A stretch of 6,567 nt of DNA from an uncultured Collinsella sp. (GTDB lineage Bacteria; Actinomycetota; Coriobacteriia; Coriobacteriales; Coriobacteriaceae), in NCBI GenBank assembly GCA_958439775.1, contig CAUBWQ010000051.1, positions 1-6,567 on the forward strand, given 5' to 3'. The translations under genes and the position numbers were made by a program. Shown piece by piece: positions 5,205 to 6,567 of this stretch. Within the stretch, counting starts at the first letter, position 1, and every line of letters begins with the position of its first letter. The notes below the pieces were generated by a model. It had not been told where the DNA came from, did no database searches, and was given only the letters and a program-made list of their open reading frames with translations.

Positions 5205-6567
5205 CTACTCCATGTAGCCACCCTGAATGGCAGAAACTGCATGCTCGGTAAAGAACTTGAGCGTGCCGGAGGTGTAACGATTAGCCTTGGGCTTCCAAGC
5301 GGCTCGGCGCTCGGCCAGGACGGCGTCGACCTCGGCCGGCTCCATCTCCTTGCCGGCGATGCCCACGATGGACAGCGAGCGCTCGGGGATGTTGATTCGG
5401 ATAAGGTCGCCCTCCTCAATCAGGGCAATCGGACCGCCCACAGCGGCCTCGGGCGAAACGTGACCGATAGCCGGGCCCTTGGAGGCGCCGGAGAAGCGGC
5501 CATCGGTGATAAGGGCAATGCTCGCACCCAGCTCGGGATCGCTGGCGATAGCCTCGGTGGTGTAGAACATCTCGGGCATACCGGAACCCTTGGGGCCCTC
5601 GTAGCGAATGATAACGGCATCGCCGGGCTTGACCTCGTGCGTCAGGACGGCGTGAATGGCGTCCTCCTCGCAGTCGAACGGACGGGCCTTGAGCGTAGCC
5701 TGGAACATCTCGCGCGGAACAACCGTGTGCTTGACGACGGCGCCCTCGGGAGCAAGGTTGCCGTGGAGGATGGCGATGGAGCCGTCGGTACCAAAGGCCT
5801 GGTCAAACGGGCGAATGATGTCCTCGCGCTTGAGGTTCCACTTCTCCAAGTAGCGGCCGCACTTCTCGTAGTAACCGTTGTTCTTGAGGCCCTCGAGGTT
5901 CTCGCCGAGAGTCTTGCCGGTGACGGTCATAACGTCGAGGTGGAGCATCGACTTGATCTCCTCCATGATGCGCGGCACGCCGCCCGCATAGTATAAGAAC
6001 TGCGCTGGCCACTCGCCTGCGGGGCGAACGTTGAGCAGGTAGTGGGCGCCACGGTGCAGGCGATCGAAATCGTCGGCGGACATCTCGATGCCAAACTCGC
6101 GGGCGATCGCGGGGATGTGCAGCAGCGAATTGGTGGAACCGGAGATGGCGCCGTGAACCATGATGAGGTTCTCGAAGGACTCTTTGGTCACGATGTCACG
6201 CGGACACAGGTTGTGCTCGGAGAGCCACACGGACTGACGGCCGGCCTCGCGCGCAAACTCACGCAGATCGGAGCTGGTTGCGGGCAGCAGGGCCGTGCCG
6301 GGGAGCATAAGGCCCAGGGCCTCGGCGGTAACCTGCATGGTCGACGCGGTGCCCATAAACGAGCAGGCGCCGCAGCTGGGGCATGCGTTGTGCTTGGCAA
6401 ACTCAAGCTCCTCGCGAGAGATCTCGCCGCGCTCGTAGCGGGCAGAAATCGCGCCGAGCTGCTCCAGGGTCAGCAGGTCGGGGCCTGCATCCATGACACC
6501 GCCGGTAACGACGATGGAGGGGATGTTGATGCGGCCCATGGCCATGAGGTTCGCAGGCAGGCCCTTA
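5205..6567 (-). CDS. ilvD: IlvD/Edd-family dehydratase (dihydroxy-acid dehydratase-like), N-terminus beyond the window
   Basis: Family members dehydrate dihydroxy or sugar acids to 2-keto acids using an Fe-S cluster and Mg; IlvD makes the keto precursors of valine, leucine and isoleucine. The frame is open to the right edge (KGLPANL before the first visible Met), so the internal ATG at 6545 is not the start. About 453 residues are visible, and by family length about 110 more lie outside. Visible family marks, from the window edge inwards, are NIPSIVVTGG, the cluster-binding CPSCGAC (first Cys at about 6381-6383), HGAISGSTNS, GTDGS with HGNLAPEGAVVKH, EGPKGSGMPEM, and ITDGRFSGASKGPAIGHVSP with the likely catalytic Ser region. 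The motifs GSGMPEM and SGASKGPAIGHV differ from the common GGPGM and SGGTHG forms. A related sugar-acid dehydratase is therefore a real alternative to true IlvD, and the symbol is at family level. No partner ilv gene is visible. Confidence 0.88.
   Translation of the reverse strand, partial: KGLPANLMAMGRINIPSIVVTGGVMDAGPDLLTLEQLGAISARYERGEISREELEFAKHNACPSCGACSFMGTASTMQVTAEALGLMLPGTALLPATSSDLREFAREAGRQSVWLSEHNLCPRDIVTKESFENLIMVHGAISGSTNSLLHIPAIAREFGIEMSADDFDRLHRGAHYLLNVRPAGEWPAQFLYYAGGVPRIMEEIKSMLHLDVMTVTGKTLGENLEGLKNNGYYEKCGRYLEKWNLKREDIIRPFDQAFGTDGSIAILHGNLAPEGAVVKHTVVPREMFQATLKARPFDCEEDAIHAVLTHEVKPGDAVIIRYEGPKGSGMPEMFYTTEAIASDPELGASIALITDGRFSGASKGPAIGHVSPEAAVGGPIALIEEGDLIRINIPERSLSIVGIAGKEMEPAEVDAVLAERRAAWKPKANRYTSGTLKFFTEHAVSAIQGGYME

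Noticed and set aside
5192..5251. A 19-codon plus-strand frame with a good AGGAG ribosome site (MRTCATPCSHPEWQKLHAR)
   Set aside because: It overlaps the 3' end of the dehydratase in antisense, has no regulated gene downstream and is not a recognisable leader peptide; the AGGAG is probably chance.
5145..5996. A 283-residue plus-strand frame opposite the dehydratase gene
   Set aside because: It is a shadow of the conserved minus-strand gene, with Leu/Gly/Val-rich antisense composition and no motif.

Overview
The window looks like Coriobacteriia (Actinomycetota; a Collinsella/Olsenella/Eggerthella-type gut bacterium). The grounds are moderately high GC in the coding parts, strong AAGGAGG-type ribosome sites, and an integrase whose wording (LMLDTDMRRAEALGMTW, QQFAADRSVRSPKSKK) resembles integrases I associate with this class. 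This placement is by family resemblance, not by any search.

Left part (1-1600) is the decayed edge of an integrated element. A tyrosine integrase gene on the minus strand (22-1268) has lost most of its core-binding domain and its frame near 985, and its last third is an unrecognised tail in place of the H-x-x-R / H / Y catalytic segment. Upstream of it lie a perfect 13-bp inverted repeat (1342/1381), three TGGGTCGAA repeats (1421-1520) and an AT-richer stretch. This ends at the 3' half of a tRNA-Met(CAT)-like sequence (1550-1594), beginning exactly at the anticodon loop and followed by a rho-independent terminator. That is the usual anatomy of an attachment site left by integration into a tRNA gene.

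Middle part (1854-4285) holds three minus-strand genes. A DHA2-type MFS exporter (479 aa) and a two-CBS-domain protein (168 aa) are 3 bp apart and surely one operon. Downstream is a small MGMT/ATL-like DNA-alkyl-lesion protein. Its own candidate promoter lies in the gap, and its natural ATG is out of frame by what looks like one missing A. A palindrome sits between the candidate -35 and -10 of the MFS promoter.

Right part: 4286-4771 has no gene I can support. At 4772-5017 on the plus strand is the C-terminal two-thirds of an ArsC/Spx-family protein lacking its redox N-terminus. Its end carries a 15-bp tandem duplication, followed by a strong hairpin. Convergent to it, 5205 to beyond the right edge on the minus strand, is an IlvD/Edd-family dehydratase missing only its N-terminal part, which lies outside the window.

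Overall this is a small chromosomal stretch beside an old integration scar, with an exporter-sensor operon, a repair gene and a metabolic gene. I see no CRISPR array, no insertion sequence and no convincing new multi-gene system. The most informative oddities are the chimeric integrase tail, the one-base frameshift in the repair gene, and the truncated ArsC-like gene.
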